A program made the position numbers and the translations under genes. The notes under the pieces were generated by a model. It had not been told where the DNA came from. It was given only the letters and a program-made list of their open reading frames with translations, and ran no database searches. Source: Lysobacterales bacterium (GTDB lineage Bacteria; Pseudomonadota; Gammaproteobacteria; Xanthomonadales; Rhodanobacteraceae). Taken from it: 64,000 nucleotides of DNA. The DNA lies in assembly GCA_016721015.1 (NCBI GenBank), contig JADKJL010000011.1:186001-250000 (forward strand), written 5' to 3'. Below, piece after piece: positions 34,514-43,602 of this stretch; position 1 is the stretch's first letter; every line of letters starts with the position of its first letter.

Positions 34514-36769
34514 TTATTGATAGCCGAGAATAGCACGGCGCAGGAAATCGCCGGTCTTCTGGCCCACCGAGCCAACACCCTTGAATTCGAGCTCGAAGTA
34601 CAGGGCGTTGGTCATGTCGCGCTCGATGTTGTGTACATACCGTCGTGCCAGCAGGCGCCAGGCGATACAGCAACTGTCGTGCTCAATGCCGGCAAAGGCC
34701 TCCAGCGTCTTGCGATCGAACATCGAGTAGTTCCAGCGCCCGACCAGGCGCCAGGATTGATTCAACGGAACCAGCAGCGAAGCGTCGGCCTGCTCAAGCA
34801 GGTTGCGCCGGAAGCGGTAGGAAACGTTGAACACGCCTTCCTTGCCGAATCGGTTCTGGATGCCGACCGCAGACAGCTCGGTCTGGTCGGAATTCGGGTT
34901 CCACTGGTTCGAGAAGGTCGCGCGCCAGCGGTCGTTGATGCGCAGATCGAGTTCGCCGACATAGGTCGAGCCATTGAAATCGGTGTCCGCGCGACCCGGC
35001 AATTGCACGCGCTGATCATCGAAATAGCGGATCTGGCCGATGCTTGCCGAGACGCGTTCTGTGCCCGTGCTGTCCTCGACAAGGCGCGAGGTCAGGGCGA
35101 CCGTGAGATTGTTCGCATCCATCTGCCGATCGGCGCCGACGAAGCGGTTGCTGCGGAATAACTGGCCGAAACTGAAAGGCACTTCCTGGGTGTCGAAAAG
35201 TGGCAGGTTGTCCTGATCGCGATAGGGAACCCGCAGATAGTACATACGCGGTTCGAGGGTCTGCGTGTAGCCATTGCCGCCGAGGTCGAGTGCACGCTCG
35301 AAGCGCAGGCCGGCATCGAGGCTGGCGATCGGCGTGCCGCGATGCGGCGACTTGTCGTTGTCGCGATCGATCTGGTAGCTGGTGTAGCGGAAGCCAAGCT
35401 CGGGTCGCACGAACCATGCCGCCGATTCAACCGGCCAGGCAAGGTACGGGTACAGGTCGAGGCGGCGGGCATCGACGGCGTTGTCCTTGCTGAAAGACAC
35501 ATATTCGGAGCGGATTCCCGCATCGAGGTCACCGACCAGGCTGTGATCGGCATCGAAGGTCGCGCGCGGCAGGCGCCGATACGGTTCGCCGGCGTTGGAA
35601 AGGGTCGGATCGGTGATCTGGTACTCATCGCCGCCGACACTGGCCTTCCACCAACTGCCCTGACCACGGAAATACGCGCTCGATGGCAACAATGTCGTTG
35701 CAGCGATGCTCAGGCTGCGTCCGAAATCCTCGAAGTAGCGGTCATCGGAGACATGATTCAGGTCGACCGTGGCGCCCCAGTAAGCGTTGAAGCGGGTCGC
35801 ATCATCCCAGTGCAGCAGGCTACGGCGGCTGTCGGTGTCGCGGTCGTTCGGCAGCCACTCGGCCTCGACCGTACCGTGGCTGCTGCCGGTCAGATAACGG
35901 AACTGGCCGCCGAGCATGAGACCGCGCTGGGTCATCAGGCGTGGCGTCAGTGTCGCGTCGTAATTCGGTGCGAGGTTGAGATAATACGGCGCGGCAATAT
36001 CGAATCCGCGCTGGTTGCTGTAGCCGAGTTCGGGATAGAGGAAACCCGACTTGCGCCGATCATCGAGCGGGAAGCTCGCATACGGCAACCAGAATACAGG
36101 CACGTCGCCGACCCGGAACGTGACGTCATGAGCGCGGCCGATGCCGTTGGCCTGGTCGAGCGCGATGTCGGCGGCGCGGAACTCCCAACTCGGCGAATCG
36201 AGCGGGCAGGTCGAGAACGTGGCCTGATCGAGGTTGGCATGCTCGCTGTCGACAAGCACAGCCGTTGCGGCACGGCCATTGCCGCGTGAGGACAGCAACT
36301 GGTAGCGCACCTGGTTGACCGTGGCCCGATTCGGCTCGGTGGTGCCATTGGCATCGCTGGCTGACAACAGCATGTCGCGATCCTGATAGCGGACATTGCC
36401 CTGCGCGGTCCATGCCGTCGATGTGCGTGCGTAAGTGAAACGATCGGCACGGATCAACTGGTCAAGTTGCTGGATGCTGGCCTCGCCTTCCAACACATAG
36501 CTGTCGCCATCGCTCGATTGGGTCTGGCGGCCCTTGATCTCGGTATCGGCGAGCGCGCGTTCGCCGCTCGTCGGCAATCCGGGCAGGTAGAAATCGAGCA
36601 GGTCGTTCTTGCGACACAGCGACCAGTCCAGCGCGGGCTTCTTGCAGACCAGGCTGCCGATCGGGCAACTCGGCGAATCCGCAGCGGCCGAGGCCGAGCT
36701 GGACAGGATCAGGACAAGGGCGGTCGGGATGGCGCGGCGGCGTTGGCCGCGGAAATTAGTGAGCAGCAC
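34514..36769 (-). CDS. lptD: LPS-assembly outer-membrane protein LptD
   Basis: A 751-residue protein with a signal peptide, an N-terminal OstA/LptA-like domain (about 60-190; VLEGEASIQQLDQLIRADRFTY) and a large beta-barrel domain (from about 210). Cys at ~35, 42 and 52 and a CC pair near 715 (HDSCCIAWRL) fit the disulphide plan needed for LptD maturation, though the N-terminal set is shifted from E. coli. It inserts LPS into the outer leaflet. The GTG start at 36769 has only a weak ribosome site. It heads the surA-pdxA block. The 61 bp upstream end at the nested-repeat element. Confidence 0.93.
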   Translation of the reverse strand: MLLTNFRGQRRRAIPTALVLILSSSASAAADSPSCPIGSLVCKKPALDWSLCRKNDLLDFYLPGLPTSGERALADTEIKGRQTQSSDGDSYVLEGEASIQQLDQLIRADRFTYARTSTAWTAQGNVRYQDRDMLLSASDANGTTEPNRATVNQVRYQLLSSRGNGRAATAVLVDSEHANLDQATFSTCPLDSPSWEFRAADIALDQANGIGRAHDVTFRVGDVPVFWLPYASFPLDDRRKSGFLYPELGYSNQRGFDIAAPYYLNLAPNYDATLTPRLMTQRGLMLGGQFRYLTGSSHGTVEAEWLPNDRDTDSRRSLLHWDDATRFNAYWGATVDLNHVSDDRYFEDFGRSLSIAATTLLPSSAYFRGQGSWWKASVGGDEYQITDPTLSNAGEPYRRLPRATFDADHSLVGDLDAGIRSEYVSFSKDNAVDARRLDLYPYLAWPVESAAWFVRPELGFRYTSYQIDRDNDKSPHRGTPIASLDAGLRFERALDLGGNGYTQTLEPRMYYLRVPYRDQDNLPLFDTQEVPFSFGQLFRSNRFVGADRQMDANNLTVALTSRLVEDSTGTERVSASIGQIRYFDDQRVQLPGRADTDFNGSTYVGELDLRINDRWRATFSNQWNPNSDQTELSAVGIQNRFGKEGVFNVSYRFRRNLLEQADASLLVPLNQSWRLVGRWNYSMFDRKTLEAFAGIEHDSCCIAWRLLARRYVHNIERDMTNALYFELEFKGVGSVGQKTGDFLRRAILGYQ

Positions 36770-36803
36770 GATGGTCGATTTCGCCTGGGGCTCGGGACGC
36801 GCT

Positions 36804-36809
36804 AGTGTA
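36804..36809 (-). promoter_or_regulatory. Candidate -10 box for the lptD operon
   Basis: On the minus strand TACACT lies 34 bp before the lptD start codon. No good TTGACA-like -35 is placed 16-18 bp further up; the position falls at the edge of the inverted-repeat element ending at 36831. Suggestive only. Confidence 0.35.
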
Positions 36810-36830
36810 ATGCCTAGCAGCCTGTCCGAC

Positions 36831-37121
36831 TAAGGCAACGCTGATCAAGTGGCGCAAACGTCATGGTGCTCAGAAGGTTCGCCAGTTGTGCTGCGTGGCG
36901 AAGTGAAGGCTGGTTGCCTTGACGAGCTGCGCGGTGCGACTGGCGGGCCTTCTGAGCACCACCTTTTTTCCATTCAAGCCAACCGGTTAGGCGAGACCTG
37001 TCTGCGCGCGGATCTTTGGCCCGCCGCCTTGAATGACGGCCAGTCAATCTGCGCCAGCGCGCCGCGATCTGCACGCAGACAGGTGTCGTGACGATTGCGC
37101 CACTTGATCAGCGTTGCCTTA
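36831..37121. mobile_element. 291-bp MITE-like element with nested inverted repeats
   Basis: The outer 33-bp arms 36831-36863 (starting TAAGGCAACGCTGATCAAGT) and 37089-37121 are inverted copies with one mismatch. Inside, 36864-36886 pairs with 36939-36961 over 23 positions, the only two differences being G-T wobbles. A second arm pair, 36996-37014 with 37066-37084, matches at 17 of 19. Small hairpins sit in both loops. The whole would fold as a three-way cruciform. If GGCAACGC is taken as the tip, the flanks are CTAA and TTAA, close to a 4-bp target duplication. No coding region is present. Features fit a non-autonomous transposon but a structured RNA is possible. Confidence 0.75.
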
Positions 37122-37299
37122 ACCCGGCCGCGTTGCGAATCCGTCTGAACGTTCCACCATCCGCCCGCTATTGACCCATGGCACCCCAATGGGCCTGCAA
37201 ACCGTCATTGCCTGGCCTCGCCCGACCGAATCTCGCCTCAACTGGTAAAGTCTGACCAGCTGCCAGCCGTCGACTTCGCCCGATTTGCACGGAGCCGGA

Positions 37300-38220
37300 T
37301 CAGGCCAGGGCGTTGATGTGGGCGATCGTGGACTCGTGCAGTGCAGTCAGGCTGTAGCCACCCTCGAGGGTCGAAACGAGGCGGCCTCCGGCATGACGAT
37401 CGGCGATCGCAACGAGCTCGGTGGTCACCCAGGCATAGTCCTCTGCATCGAGGTTCAGGTTGGCCAGCGGGTCGAGACGATGGGCGTCGAACCCGGCCGA
37501 GACCAGGACGAGTTGTGGCGCGAAGCGATCCAGCTCCGGCAGGATCCGGCTGACGAAGGCTTCGCGGAATTCACGTGAACCGGCGCCGGCCGCCAGCGGC
37601 ACATGGACAAGATTGCCGACACCGCGCTGGCTGACGCCACCGGTTCCGGGATAGAGCGGCACTTGATGGGTCGAGGCATACATGACGCGGGAGTCGTTGG
37701 CGAAGATGTCGGCTGTGCCATTGCCGTGATGGACATCGAAATCGATGATCGCGATACGTTCGATGGCATGCGCGGCGAACGCGTGGGCCGCAGCGACGGC
37801 GATGTTGTTGAACAGGCAGAAACCCATCGGCGTGTCACGGGTTGCGTGATGCCCCGGCGGCCGCACCGCGCAGAACGCGCGACGTTGTGAATCGCCAAAC
37901 ACCGCATCGACGGCAGCACAGGCGGCACCGGCTGCACGCAGGGCAGCGGTCAGTGAATGCGCGGACATTGCCGTGTCGGCATCAAGGAAAATCTGGCCGT
38001 GTGCCGGTGATGCCGCAAACAGCGCCTCGATCATGCCCGCTGCGTGCACGCGCGCAAGCTGCGCTCGGCTGGCCAGCGGTGCTTCGATCCGCTCGGTTTT
38101 GGCGCAGGCGGGATCATCCAGCGCACGCAGCACGGCTTGCAACCGCAATGGCGATTCGGGATGTCCGGGCCCGGGTTCGTGATCGAGGCAAATCGCGTGG
38201 GTATAGACCGGGAGGGCCAT
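37300..38220 (-). CDS. Histone deacetylase-family hydrolase
   Basis: A 306-residue class II-type HDAC-fold protein. Motifs include AVRPPGHHAT, GFCLFNNIAVAA, IIDFDVHHGNGT (zinc Asp and His), YASTHQVPLYPGTG and VSAGFDAHRLDPL. Bacterial members deacetylate small amines, acetylpolyamines or proteins. The ATG at 38220 gives the usual N-terminus; an upstream start at 38244 overlaps the adenosyltransferase gene. Its substrate cannot be predicted. Confidence 0.92.
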   Translation of the reverse strand: MALPVYTHAICLDHEPGPGHPESPLRLQAVLRALDDPACAKTERIEAPLASRAQLARVHAAGMIEALFAASPAHGQIFLDADTAMSAHSLTAALRAAGAACAAVDAVFGDSQRRAFCAVRPPGHHATRDTPMGFCLFNNIAVAAAHAFAAHAIERIAIIDFDVHHGNGTADIFANDSRVMYASTHQVPLYPGTGGVSQRGVGNLVHVPLAAGAGSREFREAFVSRILPELDRFAPQLVLVSAGFDAHRLDPLANLNLDAEDYAWVTTELVAIADRHAGGRLVSTLEGGYSLTALHESTIAHINALA

Positions 38221-38230
38221 GCGGCTCAGC

Positions 38231-38785
38231 TCAGCGCCTGACACGCTCGTGTTGCCAGAGCACTTCGCCGTGTGCCGAGGCGCGTGCCAGTACGCGCGCG
38301 ATGACGAAGAGCAGGTCGGACAGCCGGTTCAGATAGCGGGTCGCTTCGCCGCGCACGGTTTCTTCGCGGGCAAGGCTGACCACTGCGCGCTCGGCGCGGC
38401 GCGCGATCGTGCGCGCCAGATGACAATGCGCGGCCGCCATGCCGCCGCCGGGCAGGATGAACTCCTTGAGCACCGGCAAATCATCGTTGAATCCGTCGAG
38501 GTCGCGTTCGAGCCGGTCGATGTCACTGTCGTGAACCAGGGCCATGCCTGGAATGCACAGTTCGCCGCCGAGATTGAACAACTCGTGCTGGATGCGGATC
38601 AGGGTTTCGCGAACGTCAGCGGCAAGTTCGCAGGCCAGCACGGTGCCGATCGCACTGTTCAGTTCATCGACCGTGCCATAGGCATTGACGCGCAGTGAAT
38701 CCTTGCCCACACGCGAGCCATCGCCGAGGCCGGTCGTGCCGTCGTCGCCGGTTCGCGTATAGATTTTCGAGAGTCGGTTACCCAC
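38231..38785 (-). CDS. PduO-type cob(I)alamin adenosyltransferase
   Basis: A 184-residue protein beginning with the nucleotide-binding motif KIYTRTGDDGTTGLGDGSRV and continuing VNAYGTVDELNSAIG and GGGMAAAHCHLARTIARRAER, all diagnostic of PduO/MMAB adenosyltransferases. It forms adenosylcobalamin from cob(I)alamin and ATP. The GTG at 38785 overlaps the BtuM-like gene by 8 bp, so the two are co-transcribed. With the CobC-like gene they suggest salvage of imported cobamide. Confidence 0.93.
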   Translation of the reverse strand: MGNRLSKIYTRTGDDGTTGLGDGSRVGKDSLRVNAYGTVDELNSAIGTVLACELAADVRETLIRIQHELFNLGGELCIPGMALVHDSDIDRLERDLDGFNDDLPVLKEFILPGGGMAAAHCHLARTIARRAERAVVSLAREETVRGEATRYLNRLSDLLFVIARVLARASAHGEVLWQHERVRR

Positions 38786-39374
38786 GCTTCTCACGGGCTG
38801 CGGATGGCGAGGACAGGACGCGCAGCCAGCGCGCGCCGATCACATGAGCGGCAACCGCAACGCAGACATAGGCGGTGGTTGTGCGCAGATAACCGAGATA
38901 CCAGTCACCCATGTTTTCAACCCAACCGCCGAAGCTGCGCAGCGGCACGCTGTCGCTGAGCCAGTAAAAGCTGCCGTTGGAGATGACGAAGCAGACGCTG
39001 GTCGCGAGCACCAGCGACGTGGCCAGCAGAAGCAGCGAACGCACCCCGATTTCCTTGTGCAAACGTCCCAGCAGGGCGCCACCCATCGACATGACGGCAT
39101 ACGCGGCGAGCAGGAACCAGTAGGCAGGCGACACGCAGTAATGGCTCCAGAAATTGAGGCCCTGGCTGTTGATGACGAGGAAATCGACGATCACTGCCAG
39201 CGCCATCAACAGCGGGAAGGCCCAGCGCAGCGAACCGCGCAGATAGAAGCCGGCAACGAAGAATACCGCCCACGAAGCATCCGGCAACGCGCCGAAATGA
39301 TTGATGCGCGTGCCTGCCATGACGAGGGCGAGGACGATGAAGATGCCGATGCGCTGGCGCTGCGAGAGATTCAT
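38778..39374 (-). CDS. BtuM-like cobalamin membrane protein (solitary ECF S-component type)
   Basis: A 198-residue protein with six predicted membrane helices and no partner ABC genes nearby. Residue 80 is a Cys in the motif HYCVSPAYWFL at a membrane interface. From memory, the characterised BtuM of Thiobacillus denitrificans uses a conserved Cys80 to bind and decyanate cobalamin. Size, topology, this Cys and the overlap with an adenosyltransferase gene all point to vitamin B12 uptake. Without those, it would be only a hypothetical membrane protein. No B12 riboswitch was recognised in the 72 bp upstream. Confidence 0.65.
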   Translation of the reverse strand: MNLSQRQRIGIFIVLALVMAGTRINHFGALPDASWAVFFVAGFYLRGSLRWAFPLLMALAVIVDFLVINSQGLNFWSHYCVSPAYWFLLAAYAVMSMGGALLGRLHKEIGVRSLLLLATSLVLATSVCFVISNGSFYWLSDSVPLRSFGGWVENMGDWYLGYLRTTTAYVCVAVAAHVIGARWLRVLSSPSAAREKRG

Positions 39375-39446
39375 GTTACGGATTCCGGAGACGACTCAGG
39401 GTCTATCTTAGCCGATGATCACCGTGCCGGCTCGGCATGCGCGGCA

Positions 39447-40052
39447 TCAATCCGGCTCAAACCGGCTGCTGTTGATGCAGCGCACCTCGAACTGACCGTT
39501 TGCATAGCGCAGGCGTGAGGTTCTGGAGTGGTCGATGCCGATACTCAGCGCACGCCCGGCTGGCAAGCCGAGGGCGTGGCAGAGCAGGGCGCGGATCGAG
39601 CCGGCATGCGCGATCGCAAGCACGCAGTCATCGTTGCCGGTCGATGCGAGCAAGGAGGCCAGCCAGGCGCCGGTGCGCCTGAGTACATCGGCGAAACTCT
39701 CGCCGCCGGGTGCTTCCTGGATCACCCAATTGTCGAACCAGTGCCGGTAGTGATCCTTGTCATTCTGCATGATCTCGCTCCAGTGCTGTCCGTTCCAGCG
39801 GCCGAAATCAGTTTCGCGCAGTCGCGGATCGCTGAGTGGCTCGATCGCGAATGCGGCCGCGAAAACCTGGGCGGACTGCTGGGCGCGGCGCAGGTCGCTG
39901 CAGAACAGGAAGCGCGGTGGTGCAGCGTTCCATGTTGTCGCGAGTTGCTGCACATCGGTGAAACCACGCGCCGACAGTGGCAGGTCGGCATGACCGACGC
40001 AGATGCCGGTGCGCGTTTCGGTCTGGCCATGTCGGACGAGAATCAGATCCAT
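39447..40052 (-). CDS. cobC: Histidine phosphatase, alpha-ribazole phosphatase-like
   Basis: A 201-residue histidine phosphatase. It has the phosphoglycerate-mutase-type LVRHGQTETR with the catalytic His, the second-substrate region RLRETDFGRWNGQHWSEI resembling CobC's FGxWEGxxW, and the second His in LAIAHAGSIRALL. CobC removes the phosphate from alpha-ribazole phosphate in cobalamin salvage. Placing it with the BtuM-like and PduO-type genes supports that assignment. A generic phosphoglycerate mutase-like role remains possible. Confidence 0.75.
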   Translation of the reverse strand: MDLILVRHGQTETRTGICVGHADLPLSARGFTDVQQLATTWNAAPPRFLFCSDLRRAQQSAQVFAAAFAIEPLSDPRLRETDFGRWNGQHWSEIMQNDKDHYRHWFDNWVIQEAPGGESFADVLRRTGAWLASLLASTGNDDCVLAIAHAGSIRALLCHALGLPAGRALSIGIDHSRTSRLRYANGQFEVRCINSSRFEPD

Positions 40053-40075
40053 CGGTGCCTTGCTGCCGCGATCGG

Positions 40076-40100
40076 AAAAATCCCCGCGCGTTGCGGGGAT
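40076..40100 (-). terminator. Rho-independent terminator of the M14 peptidase gene
   Basis: ATCCCCGC at 40080-40087 pairs with GCGGGGAT at 40093-40100. On the minus strand the stem is followed by a run of T (plus-strand AAAAA at 40076-40080). It lies just past the stop of the 40128-43094 gene. Confidence 0.85.
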
Positions 40101-40127
40101 GCCGTTTCCAGTTTGCCTCAGCGACGC

Positions 40128-43094
40128 TCAGAGCGCATCGAAATTGAGGATGGCATTGGTCACCAGTGGATAACTGCCGATTGTCGCCGCACGCCACATC
40201 GGATTGATCGCGAACAACAGTACATGGCCCTTGCCATAGCGCGCATCGACCACGGCGGCGTGTTTGGCCAGGCTGCCGCCATTGTCGAGCAGTCCGGAGA
40301 CAAGCAAGTCATCGCCATCGGCGAAGCGCAGCAGGGCGCGCGGGCGCTGGTTTTCCGGAAGCAGAAACAGATTGTCGCGCGCCTGTTCCGCGTTCAGCGG
40401 CATCGCCTGCCAGGGTTTGACCGAAGGCAGCTCGGGCGGATCCACGTAGCCAGCGCCCTGCGGAAGATCGATGTCGTCGGCACCGCCGCGGCCGGTCGGA
40501 CGCTTGTGATCGTCGGCACTGACGATGCGACCATCGCCGCGGATCTGGTTGCTGACCTTGAAGGCCATGCCTTCGGCCGAGTAGACCGTAAACGGCTTGT
40601 CATAGCCCCAGGTCACCGGGCTTGCGCTTTCCGTGGTCTGTGCGCGCACCAGGGTGCCGACGATGCGCAAGTCGCCCGGTTTGGCCACACTGACGCCCGG
40701 AGCCAGGCCGCTGTCGATGGCGAATTCGGCCGTATCCATCGAGGTGATCAGCAGGCCGCCTTCGTCGACGAAACGCTTGAGGTGATCGACGCCACTGCCA
40801 CCGAGACCAGGGCGAATGTCGTCGGTGCTGTCGATGAGGCCAAGGTTGGGTGTCAATGCGCTCTTCTTCCACGGCATCGCATTGCCGTATCTCGGCAGGC
40901 CATCGATGAGCAGGCGCGAATCGCCGTAGCCGATCGGGCCGAACAGGATCACGTCGTAGCGCTTGCGCAGGTCATCGCCGCGCGCGACATCCTGGGTGCT
41001 GATGTAGTTGAACGGGATGCCGAGATCATCGAGCGCCATGCGCCACCAGCCCTCGGTCTGCGTATTCAGCCAGGTGTGCATGACGGCCACCCGCGGCAGG
41101 CCAAGCTTGCGCGTCGAAACTTCGGGCACGCTGTCGGCATTGAACACGTCGAGCCCGAGTCCGGCGGCGAGCTTGTCGAAGGTGGAATCGGCACGCCGCA
41201 CGATCAAGGAACCGGCGGCGAAACTGCGCTCACCGATCTTGAACGGCGCGCGCGTCATCTCGATCGAGGTGCCTTTCGCGGCAAAGCGCAACGATGCCAG
41301 CTCGGCCGAAGCCGGATTGGCGATGATGCGGATTGCTCCGCTGCCTGTCGCGGATTTGCCGGGCAGCGGCCAGGCCACCGCCTGCATTGGCGCCTTGAGC
41401 AGGGCCGCGTCGGTGACGCGCATCAGATCGACGCCGAACTGGTCACCGAGCGACCAGCCGGTGTCGTCATACGGGTGCTTTTGCGGATCGTCCGGTGACC
41501 AGTACTGGCGATCGAGCAGGACATCGGCAATGCGCGAATAGGGCTGATCCATGCGCACGACATAGCTGCCGGCCGGGAAGGTGCGCGCGGTTGGCGCCTC
41601 AGCGGTCTTGTCGGACTTGCCCGGCTTGTCCTCGTCAGGCGCGACTTTCTTCTTCGCCGGAAGCTGGATCGTCAGTGCCGCGTCGAGGCGCTGGATCTCG
41701 ACCTTCTGCCGGTGCAGGACCTCCAGCAACTTGCGTTGCGCGCTGCTGCGCGGGTCATCCGCGGCGAATACGTAGCCGGCCGGGCCGGTGTCGCTCGCCT
41801 TGGTCACTGCGCGCTTGGACTTGAGCCAGAAGGTGCGCAGGAACGCCTGGCTGTTGCCGGCAAAATAATCGAGTGCGGTCAGCATGGCGCTTTGTGAATA
41901 ATTATTGTTGTTTCGCTGCGACCACAGCACTTTCGCGCGCGGCGGATTCGGCCGGTACCAGGTGCGCTCGTATTCATCCGGATCGAGGATGCGTTCCTCG
42001 GTGTCGGCGCCGCCATTGCCGAAGGTTTCATACAACCGGCTGATGCCGTTGTGGGTGGCGGCAATGAACATCAGATAGCCCGGACTCCAGGTATCGAACT
42101 CGCCATGGGTGAACACGCCGGGCAAGCCGAGCCGGGTCAGCGTATCCACATTGTTCCAGCCCAACTGCTGCCATTCGCCGACCAGCAACGGATCAATCCA
42201 GCTGTTGTAAGGGCCTGCGCCGACCGTGTTGTCATAAAGGAATGGCACCGACTCGTGCATGTCGTGCAGCACCTGGGCGTGCCAGTCGGTGAAGGTGTTG
42301 ATGACGTTGCGGGTCAGCGCCAGCGAGGCCAGCATCGCATCGCGGTTGTTGTCGTGGGCGACGTAATGACCCCAGTACAGCAGCGGCGGGTATTGCTGAT
42401 CCGGATTCGCCCGATGCCAGTTGTAGACATCGACCTTGCGCTCCCAGCCATCGGTTTCGACGACCGGGGTGATCAGGGTGATCATCTTCGAGCGGATTGT
42501 GCGGATGTACGGCGCCTCGTCGACCGTGAGCCGATAGGCGAGCTCCATCAGCGAAGTCGGCGTGCCGGTCTCGGTCGAATGGATCGTGCCGGTGATGTAA
42601 TAGACCGGCACCGATTGTCCAATCAGTTCGCCCGCGCGCTCGTCATCGAGTCCAATTTTTCTCGGATCGGCCAGTTGCGCAAGACGCTCACGGTTGCCAT
42701 CGAGATCGGCCAGCAGTTTCTCGTCGGCGATCGCCACCGCGATCATCTCGCGGCCTTCCTCGGACTTGCCGATGCTGAACACCCTGACCCGCGGACTGCT
42801 GGCTTCGAGCGAACGGAAATAATCGTAGACCGTCTTCAATCGCGGCAGCATGTTCGGTGAACCGGATACATCGCCAAGTGCCTTGGCCGGCGACGGCACC
42901 GTGTCCGAGGCCGGCAGGTAGTCGGTCAGCTGCGTATTGAACGAGGGATCGGTCGTGTATTTGGCAATCTGCCCGGCGTACCAGGCATCGACTTTCTGGT
43001 CCGGATCCGCCGCAAAATGCTTTTCAAGCGGGGAGGCGGCATGAAGGTTTGCGGCGCACATCAAGGCCGCGAGTGAGACGAACAGGCGTTGCAT
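40128..43094 (-). CDS. Large secreted M14-family zinc carboxypeptidase
   Basis: A 988-residue protein with a signal peptide (LFVSLAALMCAANLHA). The M14 domain (about 85-400) has the HxxE zinc motif in GTIHSTETGTP, plus WHRANPDQQYPP and a later HDMHES. A long C-terminal half includes a glutamine-amidotransferase-like flap around 650-760 (DVILFGPIGYGDSR) and ends FAINPMWRAATIGSYPL. This is the large M14 plus ~600-residue architecture seen in Xanthomonadales and Bacteroidetes secreted peptidases. Likely acts in peptide scavenging outside the cell. A terminator follows directly. Confidence 0.88.
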   Translation of the reverse strand: MQRLFVSLAALMCAANLHAASPLEKHFAADPDQKVDAWYAGQIAKYTTDPSFNTQLTDYLPASDTVPSPAKALGDVSGSPNMLPRLKTVYDYFRSLEASSPRVRVFSIGKSEEGREMIAVAIADEKLLADLDGNRERLAQLADPRKIGLDDERAGELIGQSVPVYYITGTIHSTETGTPTSLMELAYRLTVDEAPYIRTIRSKMITLITPVVETDGWERKVDVYNWHRANPDQQYPPLLYWGHYVAHDNNRDAMLASLALTRNVINTFTDWHAQVLHDMHESVPFLYDNTVGAGPYNSWIDPLLVGEWQQLGWNNVDTLTRLGLPGVFTHGEFDTWSPGYLMFIAATHNGISRLYETFGNGGADTEERILDPDEYERTWYRPNPPRAKVLWSQRNNNNYSQSAMLTALDYFAGNSQAFLRTFWLKSKRAVTKASDTGPAGYVFAADDPRSSAQRKLLEVLHRQKVEIQRLDAALTIQLPAKKKVAPDEDKPGKSDKTAEAPTARTFPAGSYVVRMDQPYSRIADVLLDRQYWSPDDPQKHPYDDTGWSLGDQFGVDLMRVTDAALLKAPMQAVAWPLPGKSATGSGAIRIIANPASAELASLRFAAKGTSIEMTRAPFKIGERSFAAGSLIVRRADSTFDKLAAGLGLDVFNADSVPEVSTRKLGLPRVAVMHTWLNTQTEGWWRMALDDLGIPFNYISTQDVARGDDLRKRYDVILFGPIGYGDSRLLIDGLPRYGNAMPWKKSALTPNLGLIDSTDDIRPGLGGSGVDHLKRFVDEGGLLITSMDTAEFAIDSGLAPGVSVAKPGDLRIVGTLVRAQTTESASPVTWGYDKPFTVYSAEGMAFKVSNQIRGDGRIVSADDHKRPTGRGGADDIDLPQGAGYVDPPELPSVKPWQAMPLNAEQARDNLFLLPENQRPRALLRFADGDDLLVSGLLDNGGSLAKHAAVVDARYGKGHVLLFAINPMWRAATIGSYPLVTNAILNFDAL

Positions 43095-43602
43095 GGACTT
43101 CCCCGGTGAATGACAACCACGTGTGGTGCGGCATTCTGCCAGAGCGAATCAGTCCTGCAGGAGTGGCATCAGTCATCCATGCGCGAGCGCGCGAAGATTC
43201 ACGCCAAAGTGGCGCGTGAACACCCCGCAGCAAGTGGGTCAAGCGAGTTTGCGTTTCCGAATTCGACGGAATGACAAGTATCGGCTGGCAGGCGTGCCAT
43301 GAGCGATGGTCAAAGTACTCCGGTTGTCCGCCACACCAGCCTTCCCGGATAGGCAGGCGGATGTGCTGGTTTCGCGACCTCATGGATCAGACACGTTTGC
43401 CGCTTTTTGCACCGCTGGATCGGTTGGCCGCTTGGGCATGAAGACGTGGGAAGACGCCCGCCTTCGTCCCCACTTTCGATCAGTAAAATGATTCGGTTGC
43501 AATTTCCGCCTCGCGGTATACTTGAATTTGTCGCAGACTGAACTAGGAATCATCATTTTCAGCCCGGATACCTGCAAGTCAATCTCTGAGGATACGACCG
43601 TC
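43095..43602. other. 508-bp gap with a candidate promoter
   Basis: No gene is supported here; short ORFs on both strands look random. TATACT at 43517-43522 could be a -10 box for the 43603 gene, with TTGCAA 14 bp upstream (short spacing) as a poor -35. I see no repeat or RNA gene. Confidence 0.35.

Noticed and set aside
36849..37091. 80-codon plus-strand frame inside the nested-repeat element
   Set aside because: Its codons fall in inverted-repeat arms and no transposase-like motif is present.
39375..39446. Cobalamin riboswitch ahead of the BtuM-like gene
   Set aside because: The 72-bp gap is too short for the full structure and no B12-box-like GCCACTG element was seen.
39528..41498. 656-codon plus-strand open frame opposite the M14 peptidase and CobC-like genes
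   Set aside because: It spans two genes that have clear motifs on the other strand, shows no family motif or signal, and is the expected antisense shadow in high-GC DNA.
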